Of a stretch of DNA of 64,000 bases, positions 11,068-23,227 are shown one piece after another; within the stretch, counting starts at the first letter, position 1, and each line of letters opens with the position of its first letter. Below the pieces are notes generated by a model, which worked only from the letters and a program-made list of their open reading frames with translations, was not told the DNA's origin and did not search any database. Source of the stretch: Dendrolimus kikuchii (lineage: Eukaryota > Arthropoda > Insecta > Lepidoptera > Lasiocampidae). The stretch is taken from positions 9,861,388 through 9,925,387 of the forward strand of contig CM034406.1 of the NCBI GenBank assembly GCA_019925095.2, given 5' to 3'. Position numbers and translations under genes: made by a program.

Positions 11068-14000
11068 TTAAGCACTAACCCCTAACGAAGAACTAATTTG
11101 ATAGGAGTCAATGGAGCTATTGGCACTTGGCGTCAACGGTATAGGTTTATGAGGCGTTTTCAATGCGGTATCTCTAGTTGAATGCACCACCAAACACGAA
11201 ATAAGCCTTTGTAAGAATGGTTTCTTTTCTTTTACGTCTTTTGGAGCCATTAGAAATTGCACTGATTTTGTATTTGATACCCCTTCAGAGATTATGGAGG
11301 TTCCCAAGTTAGGTGTTAATGATTTTCTGGGACCTGAAACTATAAAATATTTTTAACTAAGTGTAAATAAGACGCATTTGGCCACAGTGAATAACTTTAA
11401 CATAAACCCATGTGAGGCCTCCCCTTAAAGGTAAGTTTATTTATGTCGTGTCGTTCCCACTGCTAATGTCGCCTATGGATATTTGGTGCTACCAAGTGCT
11501 GCCAGCCTCGAAGGGGAGACTGAAGCCTGGCCACTAATGCCGAAACACTGCAACTGAAGGTTCGTATGGTGGCATAGTCTAGTGCCCAGACCATTGGTGG
11601 TAACCATTCAGGCGGGCAAATGACCTACCACCCAGCTAATTGAGCTATTGTAGAAATTGACTTGTTTACAATATTTTATAATATATAGATACCTTTATAT
11701 ATAGTGACCAATGAATCAGATCGTGGCTGTCCTATATGCGACGTGATTTCCGACTCTAAATTACTTTGAGAAAATTGCACCCGCTTCATGCCAAGATTTG
11801 CATAACGTATTTCTATTGAGGATACAGTTTTGCGAGGTATTGTATTCAAGTTTTTAGATTTTTTACTGTCACTGGAAGTTGTTTTCTCATTGGAATTGAA
11901 AAGGACCAAGGCTCGTACTTCATTTTTTATATTTTTTGGATTGTCTTTGTCCTTTTTCATCCAATCTAATAATCTTAAACTTTTGGTTCCATCTACTTTT
12001 GTTTCTTTGTGTCTGGTCGCTTGTACTCCTTTTTCGATTGGTTCTGTGACTTCTTGCTTGGTTTTCTCTCTCACTTCGCCTATAGAAACCATACTAGTTT
12101 TACAAAAACACTTTTTATCTTTACTTCCTCCACCCCCCTTTTTATTTATCGTATCTTGTATAGTGCGTTTTACTTTATCATATTGCTGGCGAGATAATAT
12201 AATGGGCTTTTGCTTATTGAATTGATCTACTTGCAAAAAAACTTGAACGTTTCTGTTTAAAATAAGCTGTTGGTATAGGTTTCTCTCCACTGGTCCTTGA
12301 TCGTATTGAGTGCTGTTTTCCCTAGTGTTTTTCGTCGTAATTTGTTGGTCTTCAGTATGCTCTTCGTCAGGCTTTGCCAGCTTTTTAGTGGAATCTTTAT
12401 GGAAGCAGCTGCAAGTGCACTCTTTAGGATCAGTTTGATTCATTGGGAGATGCTTTGAGCTAAAATGAAAGTATTTTCAAGAAAAATCAGACAGCTGTAT
12501 AGAAATCTTGACAATGCATAAATTGACATTAGTTTTATGAAATTTGTGTAAAATTTTAACCAGTGGCAAGAAAATGAACAGTTACTAAGACGTAGGAACC
12601 GGGTATGAAATGTTATTTACTCCTCATCGTAGCTCATGTACAACAAAATAATTCGTTAGATATACGATATACCTAAACATCTGGAACTTTCCATGCGACT
12701 TCGTTGACATAAAATTGGGTTCCTTATGCCATGAAAATGATCTCATTTTTTTTTTTTTTTTGGATGAGTTGAGCAGCCAAGCAGACGGCCCACCTGATGG
12801 AAAAAGGTTACCATCGCCTATGGACATTTGTAACACCAAAGATGCTACCAATTTAATGAGCTACCGCCCTCTAAAGGAAATCTGAAACTTGGCCAGTAAT
12901 GCGGAACACATCTCAAATTTGTTATGGCGGCATACTTTAGACCTGTATGGCTACCAGCCAGGCGAGCAAATACCCTACCACCTGGCTGTGCGTTCTTTTG
13001 TACCTCTTACGACAGGCCGCTCGGCCGCAGGAAATTGTATTCTTTCTCCATTATTCACGGATAAAAGCTTTTATATAATACCTACCTATAATAGATATCC
13101 TTTTCTAGGATAAATGTAAACAAAATTGGTTAATTTGTAATGCCGTGAAGAATGAGTAAATAGCCATCAAGCAGTTATTATAATAATAATGAATGAATAT
13201 TCGGATTTGACCTAAGGAACTAAAATTATACACGCGAATAATCCGGACAAGTAATTTTGAATAACTCGAATAAAAAAAGAAAAATAAATACAACCATTCT
13301 TTCATGACACTGCGCAGGAAGCCATCCTCATTTCTGTCAACGTTAAATTCCTAAAAATAAAAACGTTAGGAGTTAATATACAGAACATTCCATTAGTAGC
13401 TCACAACTCCTAAAATGCTCCGTTAGCCGTTCCACAAGGCGACCGCGGTCGTTGTGGTCGTGGCGAAAACATCACTAATGACGTCATCATTTTCGATCAC
13501 ACAACGCTCACAACGACCTATGTCAGGAGGTGGGTCGAATAACCATTTCACTTGAGTTTACGATTGTTACGCCGGCAAGCAAGTGGAACGAGAAAAATCG
13601 CGCTAGTGAACGTGGTCGTTGTGAGTCTCTAGTGGAACGTAGCAATAGTCGTTTGGGTATAATATTCATTATTAATGTCAATAGTGCGTTAAATATCACA
13701 CGTGGCCATCTCCATCGCAAACGGGTTTTAGAAACACAGGTTTGACTTAATAGAGTACTGTAACTGTCATATGAGTTTATTTTTATTGTTAGATATAAAG
13801 ACATGATATAAAAATGGTATAATTAAAAAAATACGCAAAAGTAAGAAATTAAGTCTGGTGATGGCAGCATTTCTATTTGCCACTTGCAGAGTATTCTTTT
13901 AGTTTGATCATGGTTTTCATGACCAACTTGTTTTTAGTAAGGATTATTAATTCTTTATTGAAACAACATTGTTATTCATATTAAGTTTCAATCACAGATG

Positions 14001-17000
14001 CATTAATACTATTTTGTACCACATGACGGCTATTAGGTACTTGAGGTAACTAAAGGTTTAAATTTCATACGGTTGTAGTGAAGATAGCGAATTTTAATTT
14101 TAATGATTTAAGGGAATAAACAATTAGTCTTCTTTTTTAATCAAACCCGACAAAACTGATTTTAAACGAGGTGGCCACATTTGATTTTTAACGTCACAAA
14201 ATCACCGGCTGAATTCAATAGTGGAATCAAAACTTCGACATTTTGAATTATATAAAACGGATCATCTGATTAATTACATAATATACGTATGTTATATACG
14301 TTAATTACAGACATACAAATACCAAGTATTAAAAAATCCCTTCAGTGCAGTCAGGAATAAATAAATAATTAGGTAATATGTGCAATCTACTTTATGGAAA
14401 CTGCGATGTCTAAAACTGTTGACATTTGAATTTGTTACAGTTTTGAATTCATTCCGAGATATTAAATTTAAATTAATTTACCTGATACTGACGCGTTTCT
14501 GAAGAGGAGGCAATACGGTGTTCTATGCCCAACAATTCCCTGATTTGTTTATCTCTTTCAATTGGATTGGGAAGGTTGCAATCATCACCTTTGTAATGTT
14601 TGATTGGTGCTGTAGATGTAGTTTATCAAATTTTAATTAATTTTAATAATATGGATATAGGCTTTAATATCTATGGTTAATAAGCTATAAAAAATACAAA
14701 GTTTATTTATTGATTAGTCCCAACACTTTATTATTTATTAAAACATTATTACAGGAATGCATTTTTAATACACTTGGTCTTCTCACTTAAAAGCGATCTC
14801 TTTGCAACCGAACTTACAGAGACGATATATCTAACATGCTACGTTTCTAAGCCAACGTGGGCATGTTTAGTATAAATAAATTAAATAACCATACATACGT
14901 ACATCTAATGTACGCATGGTTCTATTACATACATTTCATAATATAACTACTGGGCAATCGCCTTTCATTTGTGAAGGAACGGAAAGTTGGCGGGTATCAC
15001 GCATCGGTTCAAGTTTTCTCAGGGCGTGTTCCTACATCGTCTGCTCATGGTAATGTAAGAACATGCATATTGGGTCAGAAAAATTAACCACTAAACTACC
15101 ATTACTTTGATTCAAATATAAATGTACATTTAATTTATCTTCAAATTCAAATGGTTTTTAATATAATTATGTATTTTGAGACTTTTTTTATAATTATACT
15201 GAATTTGCTCTATATGTCGTGAGTAGGTAATCTAAGCCCCACAGTGCAATGAGGCATATCAAAGTAATGGACTAGGTAGTAGATAGAAAAGATGCTGCAA
15301 CATATTGCAATATGTGGCATTACCCTTTATTACCTAAAAATTGATTATCAACAGCATTGTCATATCTCCGTTTGTGCCTTGAGTATGGCTTGGTTACACT
15401 CGTGTTTTGTTCAGTGTCACGTCTGAAAATATAAAACATATTAAATTCTAATCAAGTAAACGGCAACAGTTCCAAATAAATAGGTACTCCTAAAGTGTCG
15501 TAGATTATAAATTAGAATTAGTATAGTCGACACATTATGAACTGAGGCTTCGGGTCATAAATCATATTTATCTGTCTGTTTCGCTCGCACTTACAGGTCT
15601 TATGGAGAGGTGTAGTGATGTCCGTAAGAATTGAAGAAGTGCATATCGATAACGGGATAGGTACGATCGATATGCTAAATTATGTTAAGTATTAATAGGA
15701 ATAATTTTTCGCGAAAATTAAAGTTTTTAATTTGTAAGATAAAATGTTTGTTTCGACGTAATCATAGACAAACTGTATAGATCGTAATGTGGCCCTGAAA
15801 AGGGCCGTTTTTATCTTTTCTAGTGATATTTCTTCTTTCTTTCTAGTTCTTCAAAAATCCTCATCCGTATCTTCCCCATCTGTGTCATCTTCCTGTAGGT
15901 TAATTATCAGAGTTGGTGCTTGATCTCTTAAAATAGTTTTCCTAAAGTCCTTATCCTGGAGCTCCTCGGCAGGCCTCACACATTTGGCCCAGTCTTCTTG
16001 AGTAACATTATCATTAGCCTTGTTGAGAAGAATTTCAACATCAGCAATGTTCAAGCAAAGTATCGATAACAGGTTGCATTGCGTGCACATTCCTACTGTC
16101 AGTGACATTTATCGCCCGACGACTCATTTTAAAATGCGTCGACTATAATAATTAAGAGCTAGGACATAATTATACAGTATGTAGTTCGATATTATTTTTT
16201 GTAAGTTTATAGTCATGTTATTTTCCCATATATTATTACTATGAATGTGTGGAATGATAGACCTTATGAATTCTATAAGAAATAAAGCAATTTAAACTTA
16301 AGTATAAATTTATTAAAAATTTAAAAAAATCGTTTGTTTGAAGGCAAAGGCGATCTGACTACTTTTGACCCATTCCTAATCTTACCAACCGTTCACTTGC
16401 TTTACTACCGAAATGGAAAATATTGATTCTTCTGCCATGCTATTTGTTAAAATTTGACATCAGCCCCATACAAGTTATGTCAAAATTCAACCGCTAGTAA
16501 CACAAGTTAATCAATTGTAAGATATAAGAACCAGCCATTTATGATTATGTGTAATAAATAGTTCATAGTTCCCACTGCTGGATTTCGTGCTTTCTATTTC
16601 AAGAGCGTGGACGATATATCGGCCAAATCCTAAGCTGATTAGTGAGATTTTATTGGTAGTCTTGTTGTGTTGTGTGTTGTTTCCAGACATTTTCCTTTAG
16701 TATCAAGATGATGGATCAAGATGTGACAATTGTAATAATATGCACATTCAGATAGAATGCCTAATTGGCGTATGCCCCCGGTCAGTATTCAAACTTACGT
16801 AATTTATATAAGAGCCGATTGACATAGATATACATGTTATTATAGACCGCCTGATGTATCACGTCGCCGGGACTTTACCCCCCCTCCCTTCACTTAATTT
16901 TATGAAAAAAGTAAAATAAATCATTTTTGGCTCATAAAATATTGATGTTTAGATGAGACATAATTGAGAACAAATTATAAAAAAATAACTTATAGTCACG

Positions 17001-20000
17001 ACAGACTGTAGGTTACATTGAATTTGTATTTAATTATACAAACGATAAAAAAGTATTCAAAACAAAAAAACTACCTGTGTAAAATTTCTAAACTATCCCG
17101 TACATTCAATCTTGATATATTCTGTTCGTGGATTCCAGCGTTTGCTTGCTGTGAACAGAAATAGTCTAATGTCCCAAGCTGCAGTACTACACTGTCACAT
17201 TTCAAAAATATGTGTTCAAGCCTTATTAGTTTTATTTACCTTGTTCCTCCAATTTCCGTCTGATTCTTTTTCAAAGCCTGTTGGCGGGGGTGAACGCGTT
17301 CCATCCATTTGATCATAATTCTTTCGCGGTGAAACTTTTTTATTTCTTCGAACGGATAAATCTGTTGTCAGTTTGCCTTGTTGAAACATAACATCGTAAT
17401 ATTCATTTTCACTATTAATGTTTACTGTAACCTTAGATTTGCCATTCTTTACTGTATTGAGATCACAAGTAGGTCTTCTGTTCATACTTTCTGTTATCCT
17501 TTTTGTAAAATCGTTCACCAAAGCCTGTTTTGCTAACATTTGTTCAGTTCTTTTTTCGGCTGCGTGATTTCCATTTGTTTCTGCGTGCCAAATTGCTTCT
17601 GTTTTACAAGTATTATTTTGCTTATTCGCAACGACACTTTTTCTATTCACTTTTCGCATATTTTGAGATTCCTGTGTACTCTGATAATTTGGACTAACCT
17701 GTTTTTTACTAGCCCTAAAAACTTTTGTTTCTTCTAGTTTTTTATTAGTATCGTCTTTTCTTTTATAAAGATTCTTAGCTACTGGCGATGGAGAACGACT
17801 CCGGCAAACAGCCTTTGAAGATTGGATTTCTTTAATTCTCTTCGGGCTGTTTACTCGAGTTCTTGCTGGACTAGGTGTAGGTGATTTACTAGGAGCAGTA
17901 GCAGCAGTGTTACTACCTTTGCAATACGTTACAGTCTTAATTACATCAGTCGATTCCTGTTTAGGATACACTGAAATTATGACTAATGGACTTTGAGATT
18001 CTTCAACCTTGTTTTTAGTTTGGTTTAGGCTACTTGTGCCAATTAAATTATGACAGTCACATTGGATCTGTTGCTCTTTCGTTCTATAATAATTTCTGTT
18101 ATTAACATTTGTCAATGGTATGTTAAAATTTACTTGCGTCCCTTGCGACTCTTTACTATAAAATAACAGAAAATTTTGAGAAAATTACGTATTACAATTA
18201 TATAAGGATAAAGCAGCTCACCATTCAGTAGAATAAAAATAGGATGTCAAAAGATATTACCCTATCCACAGCCTATTAGCTTCAAATGGAAAGCATTGCG
18301 TTACTCTTACATCATTTCTTACATCTGTTTGAGCGTTAAAATCTCTTTGATAAGGTCTGTAAAACAATAATTTGTGTAAGTATAATTAAATTCATAAGCA
18401 GTCGATAGCTTATTTACCTACGGATCCCTACCTGTAATTGTTTCCAAGTCCGCTTGAACACCCAAGTTTATTAATATTTTGCCGAAACCTAAGTAATGAA
18501 ACATATAAATTAATATGTATGAGCTGAGATAAAAAAACAATAGCTATATTAATACATAAAAAATTACCTTGGATGATCATTACTTGCAACAAAAATAGAA
18601 GAAACTTCCGGATTATGTTCTATGGGAGAGTAATTTATTGTATGCACTGTAAAAATTAAGACGCATTGTATTTCAGTAATTAAACAGCGTCCAAGATTTA
18701 GTTTCTTATTTTACTTACTTGGGTTTTCATCGACTGTAGCTGCACAATCAACTACATACCTATCATCTTGTGAAAGACCAACACGTCCATATATTCGGAC
18801 TCTACTTTTGTGTTGCCTTAGGTCTGGCTGGATTTCATTTCTAGCGTTTTCCCAACATCCGCAATCATAACACTTCTCACGTGTATTATCATCAATTCCC
18901 TCGACTTTAGGAGGTTTCTTCTTTCTTTTATCACGCTTTTTCTTTACTTCCATATTTAAAGACTCTAGCAGTTGTTTACAATTCGATATGTTTTCTTCAT
19001 GTTTGATAACTTTGATTATGCGTTTATTAAGAAATTTCGCACTGGCAGTTGTTTTGATTTCGTTAATTTTTTCTCTCGTTTTACCGGCAGTAACCACGTA
19101 AACGTTTTTAGCGTTAATAGAATTCTCTTGATTTGAATGAGAACTTTGTACTTTTGGATAACGTCTCCGTCTTTTAGAAAACTTTTCGGTTTGTATCAGT
19201 TCTGTTTTTGGTATTACTGTTACTTGAATTAATGGCTTTCCTTTCGAAATATTTTGTTTTACAGTTGGAACGGGAAGAATCTGTCTTTTATGTTTGAAAA
19301 CGCTTGTGTAAGTAACTAATGAGTGTTGTTCTAAAACCTGTTGATTCATAAATTTATGAAAATCAAACAATACAAAATTCAAGTGATTTTGACGAAAAAC
19401 GTTACGACTTTGTTTAAATTTAAAGTCATAATACTTTATTTCGATGCTTTTAGTACTTTAACCAAAAATAATCATAGATTGAGATAAATTTCAAAGGTAT
19501 TCATTAATGCACGATTCGTTAAGGCAACTAGTATATAATTATTTGGCTACAAGCAAATTCAATGGTTCTGTAGCCTAATAAGAAAAATGGTGGACGATAT
19601 TTACTTCAACGGAATCCTTCAATGTGCGTGGACTTACGCGCAATTCAACGATTTTTCCTGAAGCATGTGAAAATTTTCTGTATTTACATAGGTAGATAGA
19701 TAACACTTTACTGCTAATCAAAATAACAGACACAACAAATTAGTTGCAATATTTTTAGGTAAAACAAAAGGATAAGTGAATGAATAATAAAAAGTATTTA
19801 ATAATTACTCGTTTTTCTGTAGTTTCCTTATGGATATAATTAGACGATTCAACGGGCTCCTTTACTTTGGGCGTATTGTTATACGTCGTAATTTCTTTAT
19901 GATTTATTTTCCTTCCGGAATGTGTTGAGTTCACAACAATATTTCTCTTGCTTTTGAACAAGTTATTTCTTTTTACTGAGGGTCTTAGAAACTCAAGTGT

Positions 20001-20002
20001 AT
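11068..20002 (-). CDS. Unrecognised basic, low-complexity protein, 12 exons, 5' end missing
   Basis: I do not recognise this family. Exons in transcript order: 20002-19809, 19337-18719, 18646-18568, 18488-18432, 18356-18261, 18155-17240, 17121-17075, 15422-15334, 14609-14482, 13350-13295, 12459-11693, 11333-11068 (stop TAG). All boundaries are GT..AG and all eleven junction phases agree, giving 3,314 nt (1,103 aa plus a partial first codon), so the chain is unlikely to be chance. The weakest call is the 56-nt exon 13350-13295, whose donor is GTTGTA. The product is rich in K, S, T and N: SRSPSPVAK and a Ser/Pro/Thr-rich stretch in exon 6, clusters of basic residues (KKKRDKRKKKPPK), a CYDCGCWE cysteine cluster in exon 2 and CTCSCF in exon 11. 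No membrane segment, no enzyme motif. It is probably mostly disordered. The first exon listed starts with two bases of a split codon, so at least one upstream exon exists; a possible one lies at 20267-20324. Confidence 0.75.
11465..11645 (-). repeat. SINE-like family S, internal fragment
   Basis: Runs from GTCGCCTATGGATATTTGGT to CTACCACCCAGCTAATTGAG and follows the order of the copy at 53185-53510 with substantial divergence. Lies in the last intron of the unknown gene. Confidence 0.65.
12750..13062 (-). repeat. SINE-like family S, nearly full copy
   Basis: Begins with a run of T (poly-A on the minus strand), then GAGTTGAGCAGCCAAGCAGA, and runs through the whole family order to TTCTTTCTCCATTATTCACG. 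Lies in an intron of the unknown gene. Confidence 0.75.
14985..15115 (-). repeat. tRNA-derived SINE family T, fragment
   Basis: The minus strand reads TGGTAGTTTAGTGGTTAATT, an A-box-like segment as in the better copies at 42000-42190 and 31404-31570. Degraded. Confidence 0.45.
15791..15806 (-). promoter_or_regulatory. Histone-type 3' mRNA stem-loop without a histone gene
   Basis: On the minus strand the 16 bases read GGCCCTTTTCAGGGCC, a perfect six-base-pair stem with a TTTTC-A type loop fitting the metazoan replication-dependent histone consensus GGYYYTTYTNARRRCC at every position. It is preceded by AAAAAC and followed by ACATTA. It lies 44 bases past the stop of the transposase-like frame at 15851-16108. 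No histone coding remnant could be read on either side. Function is not shown; it may be a relic or chance. Confidence 0.6.
15851..16108 (-). pseudogene. C-terminal relic of a DDE transposase
   Basis: An 85-codon frame reads ...VEILLNKANDNVTQEDWAKC..., then a charged stretch and an acidic tail (DDTDGEDTDEDF). This layout, a helical block with TxEDWxKCV followed by an acidic end, is how the C-termini of some insect DDE (IS630/Tc-like) transposases look. The first ~25 residues probably come from the wrong frame: another frame, MSRRAINVTDSRNV..., runs alongside and stops. Truncated, with no catalytic core. It lies within a 1.65 kb intron of the unknown gene. The superfamily assignment is tentative. 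Confidence 0.45.
16725..16800 (-). repeat. tRNA-derived SINE family T, fragment
   Basis: ACAATTGTAATAATATGCAC, then a CCCCGGTCAGTATTCAAACT block, matches part of the copy at 42000-42190. Confidence 0.45.
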
Positions 20003-20266
20003 CTAAAAAATTAAATAATAAAAATAAAGGTTTGTAATGCGGGTAAATAAAAAATTACAAGAAAAATATTTTAAATCTGACCGATAACTTCGGATTCCAA
20101 GGTACAATAATCCATTTCGAATTTCGCTACATACAAAAACTGATCAATATAAAACAAACAGCACATCCAGCCACATTTTGATGAAAATTTTTGACAAATT
20201 CATACCACTACAATATCATCATGTCATAAATATATCTTTTTTTAATTTTCTGAATTACCTACCAGT

Positions 20267-20324
20267 TGTGGTGAGGTAACATAGATTTAATGAGATGCGT
20301 AATGGAAAATTCGAAATCTGTACA
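20267..20324 (-). other. Possible extra upstream exon of the unknown gene
   Basis: After an ACAG acceptor the minus strand is open (ISNFPLRISLNLCYLTTTG) up to a GTAGGT donor, with a one-base overhang that would complete the split codon (G+AT, Asp) at the start of exon 20002-19809. Phase fits, but the stretch is short and the acceptor is weak. Confidence 0.25.
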
Positions 20325-20839
20325 ACTAAGTAATTATTATAACCAAACAAATACTTTTATTTACTTATTTCAATAAAAATACTGAAGTTAATATGTTTTT
20401 ATCACATTAAAAGTTCGCCATTATGAAATTACTTTTTCATTTCGAATATTGACATCATAATGGCAAACGAATAGTAAAGATGTAAGTCATAACCTGGATT
20501 TTCGCCGATCCTATGTAAATGAAGTCGCGGGCAAATACCGGCAAAAAATATAATAAAACTTTCTCTTCTCATATCTAAATCTAATAAAACTCTATTTGCT
20601 TTTCAAAAACGGCCCTGATGCGCAAAAGTATCTATTGTATGGAGCATATCATCATCATCATCATATTTAATAAACTGCCAGAAATGTTACGAGTGCAGCC
20701 CTTAAATTTCTTTAAAAAGTCCCTTAAGAGAATTTTATTGGCAAAAGTTTATTATACAGTAAATGAATATGAGAAGGACAAAGACATGACTAATAATATT
20801 TTGTAACTAGACATATAATTTTATTGTAATATTATTATC

Positions 20840-21015
20840 TATATTAATATTTAAACTAATATTATAAAGCTGAAGAGTTTGTTTGTTTGTTTAAACGAGC
20901 TAATCTCAGGAACCGCTGGTCCGAACTGAAAAATTCTTTCAGTGTTGAATAGTACATTTATCGAGAAAGGCTATATTATATTTTCAAAAAAATTAGGGAT
21001 CCTTACTAAAAGTCC
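20840..21015 (+). repeat. Helitron-like family H, 5' part
   Basis: AAGCTGAAGAGTTTGTTTGT, ACGAGCTAATCTCAGGAACC and CAGTGTTGAATAGTACATTT match the copies at 21352-21598 and 35871-36062. The 3' half is missing. Confidence 0.6.
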
Positions 21016-21351
21016 AAAAATGTATCCCAAGGTGTAAAAAAAAGACCCGAAAAAATCCTTATATAACAAAACAATGTACTACCACTTTGCAGAACATATA
21101 ATTGTCTACAAAAAATATCGCGTAACCATATGTCTAACTATTGTAGTTATCTCACAATAAGTGTTTTCTTTTTTTTTTTAAGTATTTAAATGCCGTCGCT
21201 TCAAAAACTCTTTATTTTGTACCTTGGCATTAATCCTTATCAAAATAAATTACTCCATATTCAAGACGAATTCAATACCTTTCTAGAACTTTTTGAATTA
21301 TTCAATTCGGACGTTTCATTCAAAAGATATCGCGATATTTAAAATATAAGT

Positions 21352-21765
<414 letters not shown>

Positions 21766-21852
21766 ATATAAATTCAGTTGTATAATTGTGACATGTATTT
21801 GGACATTGCACGCCTAATATGGCGTGTATTGAAACAACGCATATTCTAATGT

Positions 21853-22162
21853 TTCTTTTTTTTTATAGCAGGAGATCAGCAGACAGGCAAACAGCCCACT
21901 TGATGGAAAGCGGTTACCATCGCCTATGATCATTTGCAACAGCAAAGTTGCTGCGAATGCGCTGCTGCTCTCTTAAGGGAAACTAGAACCTGGTCACTAA
22001 TGCCGGAACACAACTCAAGGTTGTAATGGCGACACACTAGACCAGGGGTGGTAGCCATCCAGTCGGGCAAATGCCCTACCACCTGGCTGTGGGTTGTTAA
22101 GTCGTCTCTTACGACAGGCCGCCCGGAAATTATATTCTTTCTCCGTTCCTGCACGGATAAAA
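21853..22162 (-). repeat. SINE-like family S, nearly full copy
   Basis: T-run, GCAGGAGATCAGCAGACAGG ... TCTTTCTCCGTTCCTGCACG. Co-linear with 53185-53510 and 12750-13062. Confidence 0.8.
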
Positions 22163-22942
22163 TGTTTTGTACTAAGTACGTATGTGTATTTAAGCAATAA
22201 ATAATTCATTCATTCGTTCCTTCATTCATTTCATCTTAAATATTTGAAACAAACCTCGTCTCTGTAATTTATTGACACAATAAAAACTATTCAATCTGCA
22301 TTGACATGAGGATAGGCTAATATGATGCGAGTGACAAATTATTATAGAATACAAATTACAAAGTACGCTGTACTACTGGAAAACAAATAATCCCTGTGAA
22401 AAGAATACTCTATGATAATAAAATACATTTATCGTGGACGATTCCTTTAAAAGTACATACAATTTGGTGTTAGTATTCCGTTCAAATTAAGATATTTGTA
22501 TAAAGTTTCACGATACAATAATTGGGAATTGACTATGACCCTCATCGATCGCTGTTGTCGTGTGACAAAATTCCTATATATACAATAGTTTTTGTAGTAG
22601 CGGAATAATGATTTGTAACTGAGAAACATAAAGTGAGTTGTGTGCTTATTGGGTTTAAGTATACCTAGGTACTTTAAAAACTCGCAATCAGGTCTAAAAG
22701 CTGGGATATCGATGTTAATTATTGAGATCTCAACCTTGAAATAGTAAAAGAAGACCCTACTACAAACATCAACATCACTTGTAACATCAACAATTTAAAA
22801 AGATCAGACAGAAACTTCACAATTTTTTTTCATCAGATCATTACATTGATTTTGTTGTAATTAACATTTACTTCTTGTATGTAGAAAACCAGATGCCAAT
22901 TTTTATTACGAAAGTTTAATGAAACAACTATATATATATATA

Positions 22943-23145
22943 ACTAGCTGTCCCGGCAGACGTTGTTCTGCCCTGAAGAAATAAAATTTAGAACCTGATT
23001 GCAGCGCCACCTACCGGGTCCAATTCTGAATCTAAACCATCCTCGAATCCACTTGAACACACACAAAAAAATTCATTCAAATCGGTCCAGCCGTTTAGGA
23101 GGAGTTCACTGTCAACACACGTACAGAAGAATTATATATATAAAG
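22943..23145 (-). repeat. Helitron-like fragment just upstream of the gene at 23228
   Basis: Plus strand begins ACTAGCTGTCCCGGCAGACG and includes GCAGCGCCACCTACCGGGTC and TCAAATCGGTCCAGCCGTTT, the reverse complement of 51835-52017. It ends about 80 bases before the start codon of the next gene, so that gene's promoter or 5' UTR lies against or inside transposon DNA. Confidence 0.65.
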
Positions 23146-23227
23146 ATAGTGCACTGTTTATCTAACAACCTTCTACATAACTTCCTAGGCTCTGAGTATA
23201 AATTATCATTTTAATTAATCCTGCACA

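Noticed and set aside
11830..12225. 131-codon plus-strand frame
   Set aside because: Shadow of the long minus-strand exon 12459-11693 of the unknown gene.
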